DNA of 64,000 nucleotides, taken from NCBI RefSeq assembly GCF_900115065.1, contig NZ_FOVE01000008.1:1-64000 (forward strand), in the 5' to 3' direction. The notes beneath the pieces were generated by a model. It saw only the letters and a program-made list of their open reading frames with translations, ran no database searches and was not told the DNA's origin. The position numbers were made by a program, and so were the translations under genes. Position 1 is the first letter of the stretch. Every line of letters starts with the position of its first letter. The DNA comes from Formivibrio citricus. GTDB lineage: Bacteria; Pseudomonadota; Gammaproteobacteria; Burkholderiales; Chitinibacteraceae. Below are positions 1 to 10,290 of this stretch, one piece after another.

Positions 1-786
1 ATCGTGGCGATGGCCTACAAGTACACGGTGGGCCAGCCGTTCATGTATCCGCGCAATGAACTGAATTACGCGGAGAACTTCCTGCACATGATGTTCGCTA
101 CGCCTTGCGGGCCGTATACGCCCAATCCGGTGCTGGCGCGGGCGCTGGATCGCATCCTGATCCTGCATGCCGATCATGAACAAAACGCGTCGACTTCGAC
201 GGTGCGCCTGTCAGGATCTTCGGGGGCGAATCCGTATGCCTGCATCGCTTCGGGCATCGCCTGCTTGTGGGGCCCGGCGCATGGCGGGGCCAACGAGGGG
301 TGTCTGAACATGCTGTTCGACATCCAACGCCAGGGCGGGGTCGAGAAGATCGGGGAATTCATCAAACAGGTGAAGGACAAGAATTCCAATACCAAGCTGA
401 TGGGCTTCGGGCACCGGGTCTACAAGAACTTCGATCCGCGCGCCACCTTGATGCGCGAAACCTGCCATGAGGTGCTGAACGAGCTGGGTTTGCAGAACGA
501 CCCCTTGTTCAAGCTGGCGCTGGAGCTGGAACGCATTGCGCTGGAAGACGACTACTTCGTGAGCCGCAAGCTGTATCCGAACGTGGATTTCTATTCCGGC
601 ATCGTGCAGAAGGCGATCGGCATTCCGGTGCAGCTCTTCACCGGCATCTTCGCCATGGCGCGCACCATCGGCTGGATCGCGCAGTGGAACGAGATGATCC
701 ACGATCCTGAACAGAAGATCGGCCGGCCACGGCAGTTGTATGTGGGGGCGCAGCGGCGCGGAGTGGTGGACAAAAGCATGCGTTAA
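1..786 (+). CDS. gltA: citrate synthase, C-terminal part (partial at window start)
   Basis: Citrate synthase condenses oxaloacetate and acetyl-CoA to citrate in the first step of the TCA cycle, in the cytoplasm. Reading frame 1 is open from the first base, so the gene begins outside the window; about 261 residues are visible. The motifs [21 protein letters not shown] and NVDFYSG carry the two catalytic histidines and the aspartate of hexameric type II citrate synthases. The C-terminal GRPRQLYVG stretch and the length after the motifs match the normal protein end, so the 3' end is intact. The 229 bases before the next gene hold no clear terminator. Confidence 0.97.
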   Translation: MVAMAYKYTVGQPFMYPRNELNYAENFLHMMFATPCGPYTPNPVLARALDRILILHADHEQNASTSTVRLSGSSGANPYACIASGIACLWGPAHGGANEGCLNMLFDIQRQGGVEKIGEFIKQVKDKNSNTKLMGFGHRVYKNFDPRATLMRETCHEVLNELGLQNDPLFKLALELERIALEDDYFVSRKLYPNVDFYSGIVQKAIGIPVQLFTGIFAMARTIGWIAQWNEMIHDPEQKIGRPRQLYVGAQRRGVVDKSMR

Positions 787-1015
787 CAGGGTAGTGAAAA
801 CTCCGGGGCGTTATCCACTGGCATGATCATCGGAGCCGCTGAAATGCTCAAAACGTGGACAATTGTTATCAAAAATCGCCATTTTTTTGCTCAAAATTCA
901 GGCTAACGTTGTAGGGTAATATTTTCACGCGCCGGCTAATATCAATCAGAGGCAACAGTGGGTGCTGGTGCTTTCTTTGTCATCTGCAAATGTCCACCCG
1001 ATAAAGGTGAAGTCC

Positions 1016-2620
1016 ATGCGTATTACCCAAAAATTGTTTTTACTAGCAGCAAGTGCAATTGTGGCGCTGATCGTTGTCGTCCTGACTGGCTGGCATTCCG
1101 TTAGCAGCCAAGCCGAGACTTTGCAAATCCTGAACACCCAAACAATGCCTGGCTTGCACCTGATGCATTCTTTGCGTTCAGACCAACAGCAAATCGCGCT
1201 GGCCCTTTTCCGGCAACTCAATACGCCCGATCCCGAGGCGCGTGAAGCCATTTCCAAAAACATTGATGCATTGCTTGTTTCGCTACGAAAAAACTTCAAG
1301 GACTATGAAGCATCGATTCGAACCCCGAAAGGGCGAGAACTCTACGATGCGGAACGCAAAGTCCTGGACGGCTATGTGGACATGGTTGAAAGTTACCTGA
1401 GAGCGATCCGGAGCACGGGCGAAGCCAAAAACATGTCCGGCCCGATGGGCGCCAAACGTGCTGAGTTGGCCAAGTTGCTTGATCAGCATCTGGCGCTGAT
1501 CATTTCGGGCTCGGCCGAGGAAGCCGCCGCAGCCAAAGCCAACGCGACACGCAACAACCTGGTTTCCATCACCATTGCCTTGGCGGCGATTCTGGGTGTT
1601 GGTGTTTTGAGCTTTTCCATCACTCGCGGCGTTCAGCGCTCCCTGCAAGACATTCGCGATGCAGTCACCGGCATCGAAAACAATCTCGACTTTACCATTC
1701 GCGCCAAAATCAACGGCCGCGACGAAATCGCAGAAACGTCGCACACCTTGAATCGTTTGCTGGCCAAGCTGGGGCAAAGTTTTTCGTCCATCATCGGCCA
1801 CAACAAGGATATCGCCGGCTCAAGTGTAGATATGACCCACTCCGCTGAACAGGTCGCCTGCGCGGCCACCCAGCAAAGCGATGCTGCGGCAAGCATGGCC
1901 GCCGGCATCGAAGAACTGACGGTCAGCATCAATCACGTCAACGCTCGGGCGGCCGAAGCACGCGAACTCTCAAGAGCATCGGGCAGGCTTGCCAGTGAAG
2001 GGGCGGTAGTGATCCGGGAAACCATCAACGACATCAACGCCATATCACGCTCTGTCAACCAGATTGCCGGTCGAATCAATGAGCTGGAAAAGCACAGCGA
2101 CAAAATCGCGTCTATTGTTTCCGTAATCAAGGAAGTGGCAGAGCAGACCAACCTCCTGGCGCTGAATGCCGCCATCGAAGCGGCCAGAGCCGGCGAACAG
2201 GGAAGAGGATTTGCAGTGGTTGCCGATGAGGTGCGCAAGTTGGCGGAAAGAACCTCTCATTCCACGATCGAGATCGCCGATATGATTGCCGCTATCCGCA
2301 ACGTCTCCAGCGAAGCGGCCGGTGAAATGAAAAATGCGGTGGCCCAAGTGGAAGATGGCGTACAGCGCGCCAATAAGGCCGACAGCGCCATTCGGCGCAT
2401 TGGCGAGAGCAGCTTGCAAAGCACATCCATGGTCGAAGAAATCGCCAACTCAATTACCGAACAAAGCGAAGCCAGCAACAATATCGCAGTTAATGTCGAG
2501 AAAATTGCACAGATGGCTGAAGAAAGCAGCTCCGCAGCCGCCAACAGCGCAGCGGTGGCACACCGCTTGAACTCTCTGGCTGAGGAAACGCAGGGTATTC
2601 TTGCGCAATACCGCGTCTGA
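1016..2620 (+). CDS. methyl-accepting chemotaxis protein with four-helix-bundle sensor
   Basis: Inner-membrane chemoreceptor that signals to CheA/CheW. The ATG at 1016 follows an AAAGGTG ribosome binding site; an in-frame GTG at 962 lacks one. Residues 7-25 form the first membrane helix, about 26-180 a helical periplasmic domain of 4HB_MCP type, and 181-200 the second helix. A HAMP linker follows (about 201-255), then the cytoplasmic coiled coil. The conserved hairpin tip reads [20 protein letters not shown], followed by [16 protein letters not shown]. There is no C-terminal CheR pentapeptide. The ligand is unknown. It lies upstream of a second receptor in the same direction, but the 298-base gap suggests separate transcription. 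Confidence 0.93.
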   Translation: MRITQKLFLLAASAIVALIVVVLTGWHSVSSQAETLQILNTQTMPGLHLMHSLRSDQQQIALALFRQLNTPDPEAREAISKNIDALLVSLRKNFKDYEASIRTPKGRELYDAERKVLDGYVDMVESYLRAIRSTGEAKNMSGPMGAKRAELAKLLDQHLALIISGSAEEAAAAKANATRNNLVSITIALAAILGVGVLSFSITRGVQRSLQDIRDAVTGIENNLDFTIRAKINGRDEIAETSHTLNRLLAKLGQSFSSIIGHNKDIAGSSVDMTHSAEQVACAATQQSDAAASMAAGIEELTVSINHVNARAAEARELSRASGRLASEGAVVIRETINDINAISRSVNQIAGRINELEKHSDKIASIVSVIKEVAEQTNLLALNAAIEAARAGEQGRGFAVVADEVRKLAERTSHSTIEIADMIAAIRNVSSEAAGEMKNAVAQVEDGVQRANKADSAIRRIGESSLQSTSMVEEIANSITEQSEASNNIAVNVEKIAQMAEESSSAAANSAAVAHRLNSLAEETQGILAQYRV

Positions 2621-2918
2621 TCTGCGCCCGCCAAAGCTCCAGTATCAGCCGCCAGGTCTTTCGGATTGGGGGTTGGTGGGCGTTACAGGACGACGGTTCC
2701 GCAGGCCATTGAAATGGCCAACCATGCTTTTGGTCGCGGATGTCTGAGTTTGATCAGTCGCTGTTCAATACCCGGTGCCACACTGATGGAATACGGCGAA
2801 AGTGAAACGGCCCTCGGCAGGCTTGATTCTGCATTCAGATCGGACGACCGGTATTGTTCACATGGTGGCGCAAATGGCTCGAACAATGCGACCCGGGTTT
2901 TGATGAAAGGGATTGATC

Positions 2919-4772
2919 GTGTTCAAACTCGACAGCATCAAGAAAAAGTTTTTTTTAAGTTCAACCATGCAGGTGGTGATACCGCTGTTCTGTGTGGTCG
3001 TGTTGCTAAGTTACTCGCTGGCAAAAAAATCAGAGCGCGATTTTATGGCGCGAGCCACTGGGGAGATTACTCAGGTTATCGAGGTAATCAATACCATGTT
3101 TGATTCCGTTTTTTCTGGAATTGATTATATTGGCAATTCTAAAACTTCGTTGCAGGCCTCCAACAAGAACGCCATAAATAATTACATCAACAGCAGTGTT
3201 GATGTTCCAAATTCTGCCATTGTACGTAGCCCAGTAGAGCGTGATTTGGATGCTTTATCCAGCAGCTTAACGAAATCATATGGGTATGATGGGACGATAT
3301 TTGGGAACAAATTTGGAGATTATTACGCAGGCAGTCCAAAAATAATTATTCCGCCGAAAACGGATGCCAGAAAACGCGGGTGGTATATTGACGCCGTTAA
3401 CAACAATGGCAAGCCTGCCATAGGAAAAGCCTATTTGGCGCCTACTGGCGATTATGTCGTCACGGGCAGCCGTGCATTTAAATCTGGTCAAGATGATGTG
3501 GATTACGTTGTAGCTGTTGCAATCGGTCTGCAGCAACTTTCTTCCAAAATTAAAAAGATAAAGATTGGAGAATCAGGTTATTTGATTCTTGCCGAGCGTG
3601 ATGGGACTATATTGGCGCATCCGCAAAATGAACTTATTTCAAAAAACATAAACGCACAAAATGAAGCTCTGGGTAAGGCTGTTAAAAATGGCGATACCAC
3701 TGTCGATTACAAGTGGGGGAACATAGATAAAATTGCACGCGTGATGACAGTTCCTGTTTCAGGGTGGCGCATAGTCGCGGTGATTGATCGTGACGAAATT
3801 CTATCCAGTGCGCGTAGCTTGACTTTGATGATAGTGTTGGTTGGCTTGGTTTTTACAGTTATAGCGGTAGCAATCGGTTATCTCATGGCAAATAGAATTG
3901 CCAACCCCATCCGTGATGTGGCGCGCGTGTTGAATGAAACTGCCAAAGGTGATTTTACTCACCGCATCGAACGAAAATATGAAAAAAGCGCTGATGAAGT
4001 GGGCATGCTGGCCAAAAGCTTCAACGGCTTTATCGAAAAAATGGCCGAAACCATCAGTAAGATTGTCACAGCCGCCAATCAGGTGGCTGGTGGTGCGGCC
4101 CAGATTGCGGAATCTTCGCAAACGATTTCCCAAGGTTCGCAGGAGCAGGCTGCCAGCGTAGAAGAAGTTTGCTCTACCATCGAAGAAATTGCTTCCACGA
4201 TCACCCTTAACTCTGACAATTCCGCTCAGACCGAACGCATAAGCTGCAAGGCAGCAAAGGATGCAGAAGAAGGCGGCAAGGCGGTCGCTGAGACTGTGAC
4301 TGCGATGAAGGATATTGCCGGCAAGATCGGCATTATCGAAGAAATCGCACGCCAAACCAATCTGCTGGCACTCAATGCCGCCATTGAAGCCGCTCGGGCA
4401 GGTGAAGCCGGCAAAGGTTTTGCGGTGGTGGCCAGCGAAGTACGCAAACTGGCCGAGCGTAGCCAACATGCAGCAGGGGAGATTTCCGGGCTTTCCTCCC
4501 AATCGGTTGCCGTGGCGGAACGAGCAGGTGAACTGCTAGGCAAGATCGTTCCGGATATCAAGAAGACTTCGGATTTGGTACAGGAAATCTCGGCATCCAG
4601 TCGCGAACAGGCCAGTGGCACCGAGCAGGTATCGACGGCAATCAATCAGTTGACCAGTGTGATCCAGCAAAACGTGGCGGCCAGCGAAGAATTGGCATCA
4701 ATGTCGGATGAATTGGCAGGACAAGCTGGTTATTTGAAAGAATCGATGGCATCTTTCAAATTAAAATCGTAA
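2919..4772 (+). CDS. methyl-accepting chemotaxis protein with Cache-type sensor
   Basis: Second chemoreceptor, 617 residues from a GTG at 2919 placed 8 bases after GAAAGG; an in-frame TTG at 2913 is too close to that site. After a short N-terminal tail and a membrane helix (about residues 15-35) comes a periplasmic region of about 250 residues with the look of a double Cache domain ([21 protein letters not shown] and [10 protein letters not shown] type motifs). A second helix, a HAMP domain ([20 protein letters not shown]) and a full signalling domain follow, with tip [20 protein letters not shown]. Cache receptors usually bind small organic acids or amino acids; this ligand cannot be read. 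The 298 bases upstream show no convincing gene. Confidence 0.93.
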   Translation: MFKLDSIKKKFFLSSTMQVVIPLFCVVVLLSYSLAKKSERDFMARATGEITQVIEVINTMFDSVFSGIDYIGNSKTSLQASNKNAINNYINSSVDVPNSAIVRSPVERDLDALSSSLTKSYGYDGTIFGNKFGDYYAGSPKIIIPPKTDARKRGWYIDAVNNNGKPAIGKAYLAPTGDYVVTGSRAFKSGQDDVDYVVAVAIGLQQLSSKIKKIKIGESGYLILAERDGTILAHPQNELISKNINAQNEALGKAVKNGDTTVDYKWGNIDKIARVMTVPVSGWRIVAVIDRDEILSSARSLTLMIVLVGLVFTVIAVAIGYLMANRIANPIRDVARVLNETAKGDFTHRIERKYEKSADEVGMLAKSFNGFIEKMAETISKIVTAANQVAGGAAQIAESSQTISQGSQEQAASVEEVCSTIEEIASTITLNSDNSAQTERISCKAAKDAEEGGKAVAETVTAMKDIAGKIGIIEEIARQTNLLALNAAIEAARAGEAGKGFAVVASEVRKLAERSQHAAGEISGLSSQSVAVAERAGELLGKIVPDIKKTSDLVQEISASSREQASGTEQVSTAINQLTSVIQQNVAASEELASMSDELAGQAGYLKESMASFKLKS

Positions 4773-4869
4773 TCAGGCGTGGAAAATATTTTCGATATGA
4801 CATCAACGATAGGCTTTGTTACACAAATCCAGCATAGTAACTGCGGGCGCCTTTAAAAAAGTATCGCTT

Positions 4870-5778
4870 TTATATTTGATTCGTGTTTTTTGCAAACCAA
4901 TCCATCAAAAACTGGACACACACTCTCAGCCGGGCCGAGTTGGAGAGGCGATGGGGATAAATAGCGGCAACATCGGCATCTTGCCGGTACTCGGGAAGAA
5001 CCCGCACCAGCAGACCGGACTGCAAGTCGCCGCCGACATCCCAGACCGAGCGCAGGAAGATACCGTGCCCCTTTAGCCCCCATTGGTGCACGATTTCGCC
5101 ATTGTTGGATGACATGGCAGCCGATACCTTGACGGTTTCCACCCCGTTTGGCCCGATCATGCGCCATTGGCCAAACGGTTGGTCGCGCTCGCGGATGGGA
5201 ATGCAGCGGTGTTGCGCCAAATCTTCAAGGCATTCCGGTACGCCACGGGTAGCCAGATAGTCTGGCGAGGCGCACAGAACCCGGTAATTGCGGGCCAGTA
5301 CACGGGCAATCAAACTGGGCTGATGTTGCCCCCCTACCCGGATATCCAGGTCAAACCCCTCCCCGATCAAGTCAACCGGGCGATCCAGCAGCTCAAGGTC
5401 AACGCTCAGGGTTGGATACAACAACATCAATTCAGAGAGCGCAGGCGCTAACCGGTTGCGGCCAAAACCGGTACTGGAGGCGATGCGCAACAAGCCGCGC
5501 GGCACCGTCTGGGCGCAGGCGGCGACATCGGACATTTCTTCCACGTCTTCCAGAATTTTTTGCACGCGCAGCAGAATGGCCTCGCCTTCCTGTGTCAGAT
5601 TGACGGTACGCGTCGTGCGCTGGAACAAGCGCACCTGCAGTGCCTGTTCCAGTGCGGCAATACGTTTGCTGACAAACGCCTGCGAAACGCCTTCGCTTTT
5701 GGCCACCGCGGAAAAACTGTTGCTGCGGGCAACCAGACAAAACAGGCGCATATCCTTCAAACCCAGCTCATTTATCAC
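4870..5778 (-). CDS. dmlR: LysR-family regulator, DmlR-like
   Basis: LysR-type transcriptional regulator of 302 residues, transcribed divergently from dmlA, as in E. coli dmlR-dmlA. The N-terminal winged helix-turn-helix (FCLVARSNSFSAVAKSEGVS) is followed by the inducer-binding domain with GLLRIASSTGFGR and the C-terminal AMSSNNGEIVHQWGLKGHGI typical of the DmlR/CrgA subfamily. The best start is the GTG at 5778; a Met at 5751 is possible. By analogy it would activate dmlA in response to D-malate or tartrate. It shares its subfamily with the frameshifted LysR gene near leuC. Subfamily placement is from motif resemblance. Confidence 0.88.
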   Translation of the reverse strand: MINELGLKDMRLFCLVARSNSFSAVAKSEGVSQAFVSKRIAALEQALQVRLFQRTTRTVNLTQEGEAILLRVQKILEDVEEMSDVAACAQTVPRGLLRIASSTGFGRNRLAPALSELMLLYPTLSVDLELLDRPVDLIGEGFDLDIRVGGQHQPSLIARVLARNYRVLCASPDYLATRGVPECLEDLAQHRCIPIRERDQPFGQWRMIGPNGVETVKVSAAMSSNNGEIVHQWGLKGHGIFLRSVWDVGGDLQSGLLVRVLPEYRQDADVAAIYPHRLSNSARLRVCVQFLMDWFAKNTNQI

Positions 5779-5813
5779 GATATGAAATTTCTGTGTTTAC
5801 ATTTTCAGCAATT

Positions 5814-5829
5814 ATAACCAAATCGTTAT
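5814..5829. promoter_or_regulatory. candidate LysR operator in the dmlR-dmlA intergenic region
   Basis: ATAAC and GTTAT form a perfect inverted repeat with a 6-base spacer in the AT-rich gap between the two divergent genes. LysR proteins usually bind such interrupted palindromes near the start of the target gene. The assignment is by position and symmetry only. Confidence 0.35.
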
Positions 5830-5892
5830 CAATTATGATCATGAGACGAAGGAATGAGGCATTTGCCTCCAACCAGACAGAGGGGAAAAGAG

Positions 5893-6972
5893 ATGACCAA
5901 GCACAAGATCGCAGTCATGGCCGGGGACGGCATCGGCAAGGAAGTCATGCCGGAAGGTATGCGGGCTTTAGAGGCGGCGGCAAGCAAATACGGGATCGAA
6001 ATCGAGGCCACACATTTTGACTGGTGCTGCGCTGAATACTATGTCAAACACGGCCGCATGATGCCGGAAGACTGGGCCGAGCAACTCATGGCTTACGAGG
6101 CCATTTTCTTTGGCGCGGTAGGCTGGCCGGACGTGGTGCCGGACCACATTTCGCTGTGGGAATCCCTGCTGGCATTCCGCCGCGGTTTTGACCAGTACAT
6201 CAACCTGCGCCCCGTCCGCCTCATGCCGGGAGTGCCCACTCCCCTTGCCAATCGCAAGGTTGGCGATATCGACATGATGATCGTGCGCGAGAATACCGAA
6301 GGCGAATACACCACCATGGGCGGGCGGATTTTCGATGGCACCGATCGGGAAGTGGTCATCCAGGAAGCCGTGTTCACCCGCACCGGCGTAGATCGCGTAC
6401 TCAAGTATGCTTTTGACCTGGCGATGACCCGTCCGCGAAAGCTCCTGACTTCCGCGACCAAATCCAACGGCCTGGCCGTGAGCATGCCCTACTGGGACGA
6501 GCGCACGACGGAGGTTGCCAAGAATTATCCGGAGGTGCGCTGGAACAAGGAACACATCGATATTCTGACCGCGCGTTTCGTGCTGAATCCGGATCGTTTC
6601 GATGTGGTGGTGGCATCCAACCTGTTTGGAGACATCCTCTCCGATCTGGGGCCGGCCTGCGCGGGAACCATCGGCATTGCCCCCTCGGCCAACATGAACC
6701 CGGAACGGCATTTCCCGTCGCTGTTCGAGCCGGTACACGGCTCTGCCCCCGATATCGCAGGGAAAGGCATTGCCAATCCCATCGCCATGATTTGGTCCGG
6801 CGCGATGATGCTGGATTTCCTTGGTCGTGGCGATGCCCGCTATCGCGCGGCACATGATGCCATTGTTGCTGCTATCGAGTCTGTATTGGTTTCCGGCCCC
6901 AAGACGCCCGATCTGAAGGGCACGGCAAATACTGAAGAGGTAGGGAAGGCAATCGCTTCCGCAATTGGCTGA
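5893..6972 (+). CDS. dmlA: D-malate/tartrate dehydrogenase (decarboxylating)
   Basis: NAD- and metal-dependent beta-decarboxylating dehydrogenase that converts D-malate to pyruvate and CO2 and usually also accepts L-tartrate. The 359 residues align along their whole length with E. coli DmlA: AVMAGDGIGKEVMPEGM at the N terminus, FDQYINLRPVRL, VRENTEGEY, TSATKSNGLAVSMPYWDER, the metal-site SNLFGDILSDLGPA and EPVHGSAPDIAGKGIANP. The start at 5893 follows GGGGAAAAGAG; an upstream in-frame ATG at 5854 adds residues absent from the family. The enzyme is a paralogue of LeuB, which matters because a LeuCD-like pair lies 4 kb downstream without leuB. A hairpin terminator follows. Confidence 0.93.
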   Translation: MTKHKIAVMAGDGIGKEVMPEGMRALEAAASKYGIEIEATHFDWCCAEYYVKHGRMMPEDWAEQLMAYEAIFFGAVGWPDVVPDHISLWESLLAFRRGFDQYINLRPVRLMPGVPTPLANRKVGDIDMMIVRENTEGEYTTMGGRIFDGTDREVVIQEAVFTRTGVDRVLKYAFDLAMTRPRKLLTSATKSNGLAVSMPYWDERTTEVAKNYPEVRWNKEHIDILTARFVLNPDRFDVVVASNLFGDILSDLGPACAGTIGIAPSANMNPERHFPSLFEPVHGSAPDIAGKGIANPIAMIWSGAMMLDFLGRGDARYRAAHDAIVAAIESVLVSGPKTPDLKGTANTEEVGKAIASAIG

Positions 6973-6987
6973 TCAAAGAATCGGGAA

Positions 6988-7017
6988 GACGGGAAAGCCC
7001 GCATGGTCTTTCCCGTC
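6988..7017 (+). terminator. hairpin after dmlA
   Basis: A 10-base perfect stem (GACGGGAAAG / CTTTCCCGTC) with a 10-base loop begins 15 bases after the dmlA stop codon. The T-run after it is weak, so it is a likely but not perfect intrinsic terminator. Confidence 0.6.
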
Positions 7018-7121
7018 CGACTGGGCTTTGTTGCAAAAATAAACCACAATCTATTGATTGCCAAAGCTTCAACAATCCTTATCAAAAAAATTTTTATTTT
7101 ATAAATCAGTGCACTATAGCC

Positions 7122-7880
7122 TCACACAACAAAGCCCACCAGCATCAAAGCAGCGACCCCAACCATGACACTGCTGAAGGCCATCCTTAAATAGGATGTT
7201 TTGAGTTTGTGCGCTAAAGCAACTCCCCAAGAAACACTAATAACCCCTCCAAGCGCAAGCGGAATACCAGTACCCCAATTGACATAACCAGCTTGCGTAT
7301 AGGCAAACAAAGCGGTTATTGATCCAGGAATAACAAGAGCGAGAGCGGTTCCTTGCGCCTGCGTTTGTTTAAAGCCAAACAGAGAAATCAAGAGCGGGAC
7401 AACGACCAGTCCACCGCCCACGGCAAAAATACCCGACATTATTCCGCTCAACATCCCCAACAATGCATAGTATTTAGCAGACAAGGTTTTGGCAGGGGGT
7501 TCCGAGCCTGATTTTGATCTAGACTGCACTGCGTAATACACCGCCAATCCAAGTAAAAATATTGCAAATGCCTTTTGCAGGTTATCATGGCTAATCCATG
7601 TGGCAATGCGTGCCGCAAAATAAGATGTAATTGTTGCGGATATACACATCGCAAATATTGGCTTGAATCTTATTTCATTTCTTTGGCGATACCTAATAAA
7701 GCCAATCAACACACTAGGAACGATCATGATTAATGTCGTTCCCTGTGCAAGATGTTGGTTCATTCCATACATAAAACCAAGCATGGGGATTGCAATAATT
7801 CCGCCAGCAATCCCCAACATGCCTCCCGTCACACCTAGAAGCAACCCACACGCAAAATCAACAAGCATCTGCCCCAGCAT
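7122..7880 (-). CDS. TauE/SafE-family membrane permease
   Basis: Integral membrane protein of about 252 residues, mostly hydrophobic, with the two-repeat TauE/SafE layout. GVTGGMLGIAGGIIAIPML in the first half is echoed by GMLSGIMSGIFAVGGGLVVVP in the second. The family exports or imports small anions such as sulfite, sulfoacetate or organic acids. The open frame runs far upstream, but the ATG at 7880 sits 7 bases after GAAGGA and gives the usual family length; an ATG at 7886 is too close to that site. It is divergent from a LysR gene at 8155 that probably regulates it. The neighbourhood suggests a dicarboxylate or related anion, which is inference. Confidence 0.88.
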   Translation of the reverse strand: MLGQMLVDFACGLLLGVTGGMLGIAGGIIAIPMLGFMYGMNQHLAQGTTLIMIVPSVLIGFIRYRQRNEIRFKPIFAMCISATITSYFAARIATWISHDNLQKAFAIFLLGLAVYYAVQSRSKSGSEPPAKTLSAKYYALLGMLSGIMSGIFAVGGGLVVVPLLISLFGFKQTQAQGTALALVIPGSITALFAYTQAGYVNWGTGIPLALGGVISVSWGVALAHKLKTSYLRMAFSSVMVGVAALMLVGFVV

Positions 7881-7958
7881 AAACATGTCCTTCAAAAATG
7901 AACCGCCCCACCTGCCGACACAACTTAACCAGTCGGGATAAAGCAAACATCCAGATGT

Positions 7959-8011
7959 TGCGGCACATGCCGCACGCTTCGATCCAGGCCATTTTATCCA
8001 CAGAAAATGGC
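7959..8011. promoter_or_regulatory. two palindromes between TauE and LysR genes
   Basis: TGCGGCA-CA-TGCCGCA (7959-7974) is a perfect 16-base palindrome. GCCATTTT and AAAATGGC (7988-8011) form an 8-base inverted repeat around an 8-base spacer. TTGACA at 8012 could be a -35 box, but no good -10 follows. The 274-base gap between the divergent genes holds nothing else that was recognised. These are candidate operators by position only. Confidence 0.3.
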
Positions 8012-8154
8012 TTGACAATCGCATTCCTCTCAACCACCCTTTCCTTAACGGAAAACCAGCGCGTTTAAAATAGTGCGAGCTCGTTGCATTTTTACGTCGC
8101 ACCGAATATATCCGCTCTTGAATTTTACCAAATTTTATTGGCGCACATTTTGAC

Positions 8155-9069
8155 ATGATCAACCCATTGCATTTCAACCTCCATTCCATTAGAGCATTTT
8201 TATTGGTCGCCGAATCAGGCAGTCTGACCAAGGCAGCAGAAAAATACAACATGACACTCTCCGCGCTAAGCAAAAGAATTGCCGACATGGAACAAACCAT
8301 CGGCTGCGCCTTATTTCTACGTTTGCCTCGCGGATTAGAATTAACCCCGGCAGGAAAAGAACTTTTAAAGCATGCGCGCTCCATCATGGATGCCATAAAC
8401 AGCATGGCAGATGAAATGAGTGATTTTGCTTCTGGGGTACGGGGGCGTATCAGAATTTGGGCAAATACTTCGGCGGTCATTCAGTACCTACCTCATGACC
8501 TTGCAAATTTCTCCAACAAAAACCCGAATATCGGAATTAGTCTTGAGGAAAAGATGGATGAAGAAATTGTCGCTGCAATCAATGAAGGCAAAGCGGATAT
8601 TGGAATCTTGACCGACAACACCTCGACACCAGGGATCGATAAATTTTTTTATCGGCACGATCAGTTAGTCGTTCTTGTCCCCAAAGATCACCCGCTGGCC
8701 TTCCGTTCGAGCATTGAATTTCTGGAAACACTGGATTACGATTTTGTTGGTCTAAATCAAGGCAGCTCTTTGCTCAGGCGATTAATGGATGTCTCCACCG
8801 CACTGGGACGCTCTATAAGAATAAGAATTCAGGTAAGAAGCTTTGACGCGGCTTGCCGAATGATTAGGGCTGGATTTGGAATAGGCATTCTACCGGAAGG
8901 GGCCATTCAATCAGAAATTATGGACAAAAAATTGAATGCGGTCCCTTTGGTCGATACATGGGGACGTAGAACCTTATGGTTGGGCGTCAAGGAAGGCACT
9001 ATGCTTCAGCCGGAAACAAAAAAACTGCTATTACATCTAAGCCGGGAGTCCCCATTGGATTCTTTTTAA
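8155..9069 (+). CDS. LysR-family transcriptional regulator
   Basis: LysR-type regulator of 304 residues. The N-terminal helix-turn-helix reads FLLVAESGSLTKAAEKYNMT, followed by LSALSKRIADMEQTIGCALF. The effector domain has VRGRIRIWANTSAVIQYLP and MIRAGFGIGILPEGAI. It is not in the DmlR subfamily of its neighbours. The ATG at 8155 gives the normal family length. It is divergent from the TauE/SafE permease, whose gene is its most likely target. Its base composition is lower in GC than the flanking enzymes, as is the permease, hinting that the pair arrived together. The co-inducer is unknown. Confidence 0.9.
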   Translation: MINPLHFNLHSIRAFLLVAESGSLTKAAEKYNMTLSALSKRIADMEQTIGCALFLRLPRGLELTPAGKELLKHARSIMDAINSMADEMSDFASGVRGRIRIWANTSAVIQYLPHDLANFSNKNPNIGISLEEKMDEEIVAAINEGKADIGILTDNTSTPGIDKFFYRHDQLVVLVPKDHPLAFRSSIEFLETLDYDFVGLNQGSSLLRRLMDVSTALGRSIRIRIQVRSFDAACRMIRAGFGIGILPEGAIQSEIMDKKLNAVPLVDTWGRRTLWLGVKEGTMLQPETKKLLLHLSRESPLDSF

Positions 9070-9326
9070 GGGGCATGATCCGAGGCGAAATGCGTCAGCG
9101 GGGAGAAAGTCCCCGAGCATCAAGCTGGAACCTTCTATACCACTGGCTCAGATTCTGCCCACACAAAAATCGAGCACTTCTGTGCCGTCTTGCAAAAAAA
9201 CCGTTCAGCGACTGTGACGTTGCCAGGCAGCATCTGCAACACTACGCGAAAATCCAGATGAAAAAGAAAGGCGCTAAGAGAATGGCAACTACACCCAACT
9301 GGCTAGCGCTGCCGCAAAAATGAAAC

Positions 9327-9345
9327 GGGCACCTTGTCGGCACCC
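9327..9345 (-). terminator. weak hairpin after the FAH-family gene
   Basis: On the minus strand GGGTGCC and GGTGCCC can pair with two G-T wobbles around a short loop, followed by a T-rich tract (GTTTCATTTTT). It lies 15 bases past the stop of the hydrolase gene. The 257 bases from 9070 to 9326 hold no gene that was recognised. Confidence 0.35.
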
Positions 9346-9359
9346 AATTTCATAACATT

Positions 9360-10208
9360 TCAGCGATTTTCTGACACCACAAGGTTACTCAACCGCCCCA
9401 CCCCTTCGATTTCGACCTCGATCCGGTCCCCATCCTTGAGGAACAGGGGCGGATTGCGCTTCATGCCCACGCCGCCCGGCGAGCCCGTGATGATGACATC
9501 CCCCGGGGAGAGCGGGCTGAAGGCACTGATGTAGGCGATCAATTCCGGGACGGAACGGACCATGTTCGCCGTATTGTCGTCCTGCACCGCCTGTCCGTTC
9601 AGATAGGTATGAATCGCCAGGGCATTGGGATCGGGCACTTCATCTGTCGTTACCAGCCAAGGGCCAAAAGCGCCGGTGTGCGACCAGTTTTTGCCCGCGG
9701 TGAACCACGCAAACTGCATGTTGCGCGCGGTGCCATCCATGAAACAGCTATAGCCGGCCACATAGGAAAGCGCATCTTCCTTGCGAACCGCCTTCGCCGG
9801 CTTGCCGATCACCACGGCCAGCTCGCCTTCGTAATCGAACTCGTTGCATTGCGCCGGCTTCACCACCGGGCTTCGATGTCCGGTCAGGGAATCGGCAAAA
9901 CGAATGAACAGGGTCGGCGCATCGACCGTTTCATCGAATTCCTTGCGCTTCTCGGCATAGTTCATGCCCACACAGAAAATCTTGTGCGGGTGTTCGATCA
10001 CCGGCAGGAAGGTCAGGTCGTCGACCATGTAGTCGGCGGGATGGTTGGCCACGGGGGCCAAGGCCGGCAGGGCATGCGCCTCCAGCGCGGATTTCAAATC
10101 GGGGAAACGCCATCCGACACGCAAACCGAGATCGATCACCGCGTCGCCACAGACCACGCCAAAGCTCTTGTGTTGGCTCTCTGGAAGGAAATAACTTGCC
10201 AGCTTCAT
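9360..10208 (-). CDS. fumarylacetoacetate hydrolase family protein
   Basis: Enzyme of the FAH superfamily, 282 residues, which hydrolyses or decarboxylates beta-keto acids such as fumarylpyruvate, maleylpyruvate, acylpyruvates or oxo-hepta-dienedioates. The metal-binding region FDYEGELAVVIG, the FCVGMNYAEKRKEF loop, the GDVIITGSPGGVGMKR block and the C-terminal GDRIEVEIEGVG are all present. The start at 10208 follows GGAGCAACAAG. It lies 82 bases downstream of the leuCD-like pair on the same strand and probably shares the transcript. With a LeuCD-type hydratase and D-malate dehydrogenase nearby, a maleylpyruvate hydrolase role is attractive but unproven. Confidence 0.88.
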   Translation of the reverse strand: MKLASYFLPESQHKSFGVVCGDAVIDLGLRVGWRFPDLKSALEAHALPALAPVANHPADYMVDDLTFLPVIEHPHKIFCVGMNYAEKRKEFDETVDAPTLFIRFADSLTGHRSPVVKPAQCNEFDYEGELAVVIGKPAKAVRKEDALSYVAGYSCFMDGTARNMQFAWFTAGKNWSHTGAFGPWLVTTDEVPDPNALAIHTYLNGQAVQDDNTANMVRSVPELIAYISAFSPLSPGDVIITGSPGGVGMKRNPPLFLKDGDRIEVEIEGVGRLSNLVVSENR

Positions 10209-10290
10209 CTTGTTGCTCCATTACGCGCCTGAACCAGACAGGGCGCGTCCACGGCATTGGCTGCCAGATGAGCGCCCTTCCTCTTGGGTA

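Noticed and set aside
2666-3103. 145-codon frame before the second chemoreceptor
   Set aside because: It overlaps the receptor start in another frame, has no ribosome binding site and no recognisable motif.
4812-7042. Complete insertion sequence or composite transposon
   Set aside because: No transposase gene is present and the two ends are in the same orientation.
7881-8480. 200-codon N-terminal extension of the TauE/SafE protein
   Set aside because: The extension is not hydrophobic and runs across the divergent LysR start; a good ribosome binding site supports the start at 7880.
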